DNA of 64,000 nt from Clavelina lepadiformis (taxonomy: Eukaryota; Chordata; Ascidiacea; Aplousobranchia; Clavelinidae). The notes under the pieces are model-generated. The model saw nothing but the letters and a program-made list of their open reading frames with translations. It was not told the DNA's origin and ran no database searches. Position 1 is the first letter of the stretch, and each line of letters starts with the position of its first letter. Where the stretch lies: assembly GCF_947623445.1 (NCBI RefSeq), contig NC_135243.1:2916501-2980500 (forward strand). The letters run 5' to 3'. Shown here piece by piece: positions 59,702 to 64,000 of the stretch. The translations under genes were made by a program, and so were the position numbers.

Positions 59702-61273
59702 ATGTGTCGTCATAACCGTCCTTTCATAACAATTGCTACGAACATAAACCGAGTATGGAAATATGACAGTGACGCTGCTAAGCTGTTAAAGTGATATCAG
59801 ACTGCATAAAACTCAAGACAAGTATCGCTTTCGCGTCTCATGCAAAAGTAGATCACACACGACATCGACAAACTTACGACCCTCGATACAAACTCAGTTC
59901 ATTGTTGTCAGCTTAAAGAAAAGCGTTTGTATGGAACCACCAAAACAAGGTTCTGACTAGCAGCTGTGCTTTGTGTCGCGTATTATGTTGTTTATTTTTC
60001 GCTACATAAAATGATGTTCTTACAGCAGTCCATAAACCTAAAACATTTTCAATCCAAGCATTTCTTGCCCATTTGTGCGTTCATAGCGTTGTTTGTGCAG
60101 AAAAACCTCTTATAGGGAAAGCGCGATCGTCACTAAAGAATAGGAGTGCGCTCGAATGCTCGTGCCTTAATACGGCAGTAATAGAGTATAAAGTTCATCT
60201 CCAGGCTTTAAGCAGTTTTTCAAGAGTAACAAGCAAAACTTTTTCGCTCCACTTTCGCGTTTTGATAGGAGCTTACAGTGGGCAGACGCTGGTATTTTAG
60301 CGGGCTTTAAAACAATTTTCCCCGCTCCTCAACGCAATTCAAAATACGTCACTGCTTGCTAACCTGGTTGTCATTAGCACTTAGTTTAAGCAAAGACGCA
60401 GTTTCTTTCCACATCTCAGGAACGCATAAAATCGGCTGTTTTCGAAAATTTCCAGCCGAACAACTCGTAGCGAAAGTTGCAGCAAGAAGCTAATCCCCTG
60501 ATATAACTCTGTGTGTTTGATGTCTTGCCACAACTACACGCCGTGCTGTTATTATTATTACTGCTGTTATTTGTCTGCGTCAAGTTGATATAAAAATTTT
60601 GGTAGCTTATAGTTCTGTTAATCATTGGTTACAAGGTAGAGGCATCAGTCGAGGCGGATGCTTTAGCCTACAAGCCATAGCACCAGTCTCATTAGATTTG
60701 AGCAAATATAAGCAATTTAGAGCTGAACTCTACAAAGCAATTAGCGATGATAAAAACCTACTTATAACGTTTGGGCAGAAATGTGATGCTAAAAATATGA
60801 CACAAAACCAATTTCTGTCTTACAACAAATTTTATTTCCACCAAACTCACTCTGAATATTTCAAATCACAAAAATCAGCAAATCTAAAATATTACAGCAA
60901 ATTCACCATTCAACATAATGCAGTGAATATTTATTTGAATAAACATGTCTAACAATTATTATTATGACATCACTATTAGTTTATGTACAAATATAAATCA
61001 ATTTTATCAATGAATTAGTAAATCTGTAGATGGCGCATCTGGTTGAGCGATCGCTCGATGTCGCAGAAGTTTTTGGTTCGAATCCCGGCCAAGACGCAAA
61101 TCCTTTTAAACAAGTGAATAGATGTGAGGAAGGAATTTTTATAAATTTGAGTTAATAATGTATTTCTGTTTAAAAATGAAACCTACTTACCATTATTACG
61201 TCAACAGTGCTTGCGCGGAGTGAGTATGGCGCCACCAACATAAACTTCCAACCGCTATAAAGTAAAAATTTGG
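59702..61273. other. Non-coding flank downstream of NLR 2
   Basis: Matches the flank of NLR 1. Contains the SINE at 61023-61115. The frame starting at 60599 corresponds to 17646 but is shifted by small indels after about 60 codons, so coding is unlikely. Confidence 0.45.
61023..61115 (+). mobile_element. tRNA-derived SINE (right copy)
   Basis: A-box-like tggcgcatctgg and a consensus B box GGTTCGAATCC with normal pol III spacing. Partner of 18070-18165; the promoter is better preserved here. Confidence 0.6.
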
Positions 61274-63136
61274 TTAAAAATTAAATTTCTGTGCAAAGTT
61301 CAAGTTGACACAAACATGACAAGATATAAAAAATACCGAGTCATGAAGCTGGTCAAGGGCGAGTTGATTTTTTTGTCCCTCGCTCGATTGCTTCGAATTT
61401 GCGGAGATTCTTCCATATTCGAAGCAATTAGCCATGTTCAGATTTTCTTCAATTTTAGCGAAAAATTCTGGTCCTGGAATGTCTTTCATTATGTTGCCTC
61501 TGATGTTCAACCATTTTACCTGCAGATGAAATGTTTGTAAACTACAACCTGGTGTATTGATGAAGCTAATGTATTACTACATACAAGTTAATAGTACCAT
61601 TAATTGGTTAATAACTAACCAGCACCACGTGGTCAGATTTAGGCCTAGCCTACTGGTCCAACACAAATTCTTGGTTTTTGAATTAAGTAGAAGTAATTTT
61701 GAGCGACCAATTAAAACCGGTATCGAGTATTAGTTGTAGAAACAAATCCTGATAATAAGTTTGCAAAAATATTTTCAGTTTTAAAAAAATTAAAACTTTT
61801 CTGTCGACCCAAAATTAACCTGTACATGCCAGGCTAAAACTGATCCAACAACATTTTGTCCTATTTTCATTAAAATTAAGAAATTTTAAGCGACCAAGTT
61901 TATCGCAGATTCCACATTCCTTGTAGATTCAAGTAATCACTAAACCGTCGCAAAATTATTCTGCAATTTTACATAAATTACCACAAAATATCCGACCTAC
62001 ACTGTCCAGTAATCTCAACAAACTGCCTTGAAAAATATCTTCGTATTAGTCTTAATGACGTCATAAGCGCAAATATAAACAATTGATTATGACGTCATAT
62101 GCTGTTCTAAGCAAACGATAAAAAGTTGAATAAAACGTCAAACCTTTCCAGGCATCTCAGAGATCGCCGAAATTAATCTTTCCACATCACCAGGGGAGAA
62201 GCATTGGATAAGATGAAGTGACTTTAACTCATTTGGTTGTTTCCTTAAAACGTCACAAAAGATCGCGGCTTCCGATGATGACAATTTCAATAGATTCAGA
62301 GTCAGCTCCATTGGAAAGTGCAATGACGCCATATTGAAGAGTTCCATGTCGCTGGATTCATTTAATTCGCATAAAAGCGAAATATATCGGCGTTTGTTGT
62401 TGTACTTTAAACAAACATAATAGTTACTTATATACCGGTTGTAGTTCGCCGCGTTATAGAAATAAATTTAAGACGGAAATTTTTCATGTTTAAGCAACAA
62501 AGTCAAGTTGAAAGCGAAAACTTAATTTACTTTAAAATTATCTGTTTGGGAATAATTAAAAAAAGAAGCAGGCGATTTTAAACTGAAGATAAACTTAATA
62601 CAACAACCAGAATTGATCTAAATGACATGTGGACTATTTAGCCGGCAAATCTTTTCACCAGAATCACCAGCAGTCTACTAAGCTAGGCTCTGTACACTAG
62701 CACTGGCAATATGTTTGCAATAGACATGTAAATTACAAAACTTACTTTTACTTGGCCTAGTAGGCTGCTGTACTAATCTACCAGTGATTATGTGGAAATA
62801 ATTCCTGGCTAAATAGGCTACATGTCATTTCAATCAAGTTTCACAAAATATTATCACACAAATATTTTCACAGCATGACCAGTCTGTCAGCAGTCTTACT
62901 GTACTAGGCCAAGTAAAGGTAAGTTTTGAAATTCAACATAAATGTGTGTTCTGCTGCACATAATGCATGTCTATGGCTACATATAAAACATAACAAGCAC
63001 ATGCAGTTTATTCATTTATTTGCAGATTTAGAACAAAGTCAGAAAATAAACTTACCATCCCAATTTGTTAGCTTTTCAAATCGTACCAGCTGTGACGTTA
63101 GTGCTTCTATCCAAATCCTCCTCTTCTCAGCAATAT
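61274..63136 (-). CDS. NLR 2, C-terminal LRR-like exons (gene continues past window)
   Basis: Three exons match the last three of NLR 1: 63056-63136 (DIAEKRRIWIEALTSQL), 62144-62404 (LSSSEAAIFCDVLRK, LKSLHLIQCFSPGDVERL) and 61274-61519 (VKWLNIRGNIMKDIPG, to the stop). The LRR-like residues are more variable between copies than the flanking sequence. The middle exon is 261 nt against 263 nt in NLR 1, the difference being at its 5' edge (AAAG|TACAAC instead of TTAG|ATGAGG), so the phase no longer agrees with the preceding exon. Either another acceptor is used or the gene is broken. TIR and NACHT exons, if present, lie beyond 64000. Confidence 0.8.
62618..62830. repeat. Inverted-repeat MITE in NLR 2 intron
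   Basis: Right-copy equivalent of 19708-19918, with ends aaatgacatgt and acatgtcattt retained. Confidence 0.65.
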
Positions 63137-63663
63137 CTGGAAATAAATTATTATCAACCTTAATACTGACAGGTGACAAATATAGTCTAGGCCTAGACGA
63201 AATAACTTGCAATGAAATGTAGGCTAGAATGCAGTGAATTGTACTAATTTTAAATATCGCACATTTTTTGCATATACTTGCTGTATACCACCAAATTTTC
63301 ATTTTTCTGACTGACTGGCTGCCATTTACTGAAGTTGCTTTTTTGGTTTACCAAACTGTGCGAATGGCTGCTCATAAAACAGACAATAATTTTATCGTTT
63401 TGATGCTGATTACTACAGTTTGAAAACACTATTTTCATCCAAATTTGATAAACAGTAGTCTTCGAAATTAGCACAGTATATATATTGTTATAAAACAAAA
63501 AAATGGGTTGTAGTAATATTTTCAGACTGCATGTTAAGAGCAGTTGCTAGAGCATCTTTTATTTTAAAATGGTTATATATAACAAATACAAAGCATTTTT
63601 CTAAATAATAAGCAAACTGTGCATGAGACTGTTTTTTTATAAAGTACATGGATCACGAACTGT

Positions 63664-64000
63664 CAGGAGTGGGCATTCAGTACGCAGAAAGTACCGTCAA
63701 TAACGGTATTTGGCAAAAAATGTACCAACGGTTCCGGTATTTGGTAGTATTTCAAAAAAGTAGTTCAGTACTTTGCCAGTACTCGGTACCAAACTACTTT
63801 TCGTGCAGTGGATCATGTTGCAAGTGCAAATTTTGCTGATATTATGGTCCGCTAAAGGTTACTTCAGGTCAAAAACAATGTGAACTCACTCTATGCGACT
63901 TTATTAGACATTTGTAAATAAAAAAAGAGCAAAAAACACTAAAATTGAAAGTTTCAATTAAAATGAAATTTTAAAAAACAAACTTCTAAAAACCTTGAAG
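63664..64000. mobile_element. hAT element, right copy, truncated by window end
   Basis: Left end CAGGAGTGGGCATTCAGTAC preceded by cgaactgt, at the same relative position as the element at 20747-21259. Its right end is outside the window. Confidence 0.75.

Larger units (their letters stand above)
59055..64000. repeat. Segmental duplication, block B of the right copy
   Basis: Partner of 15895-21120, same orientation, cut off by the window end. By eye the match is very high in exon-bearing parts and in the hAT and inverted-repeat elements. Confidence 0.93.

Overview
The window looks like nuclear DNA of an invertebrate animal. It is AT-rich, genes are split into short exons with canonical GT/AG introns, there is no operon structure, and hAT-type DNA transposons, tRNA-derived SINEs and foldback elements are common. 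The combination of a TIR-NACHT receptor, a class B GPCR and 5-oxoprolinase fits a basal deuterostome. A tunicate such as Ciona is my guess, but the sequence alone does not prove it. All recognised genes lie on the minus strand.

Layout. 685-6480: a decayed 5-oxoprolinase (OPLAH) copy carrying two transposon insertions. 8715-12309: a complete class B (secretin-family) GPCR, closest by eye to CRF/diuretic-hormone receptors; eight exons sum to 1,164 nt (387 aa). 13.8-18.4 kb: mostly non-coding. 18375-32860: a complete TIR-NACHT-LRR-like immune receptor; thirteen exons sum exactly to 3,003 nt (1,000 aa), with a 7.1-kb intron full of repeats. 33-38 kb: GC-richer degenerate minisatellites, a LINE relic and a Ty3/gypsy-type Gag relic. 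38-44.5 kb: a local direct duplication, a large foldback element and a Myb/SANT-like relic. 46742-47333: a SPAG1/RPAP3-like fragment fused to the end of a second OPLAH copy (47334-52454). 48.2-48.8 kb: a TGATG-rich satellite. 53-59 kb: mostly repeats. 61274-63136: the 3' exons of a second NLR whose 5' part lies beyond the window end.

The main structural fact is a large direct segmental duplication. The order OPLAH, spacer, NLR tail at about 1.2-21.1 kb recurs in the same order and orientation at about 47.4-64.0 kb. The GPCR occurs only in the first block. Both OPLAH copies are eroding, each keeping pieces the other has lost. The first NLR looks intact; the second has a splice-phase mismatch in its tail.

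Nothing here indicates a shared pathway between the genes. They appear to be neighbours carried along in an expanding NLR neighbourhood. All homology statements are from recognising motifs by eye; no alignment or database search was run.
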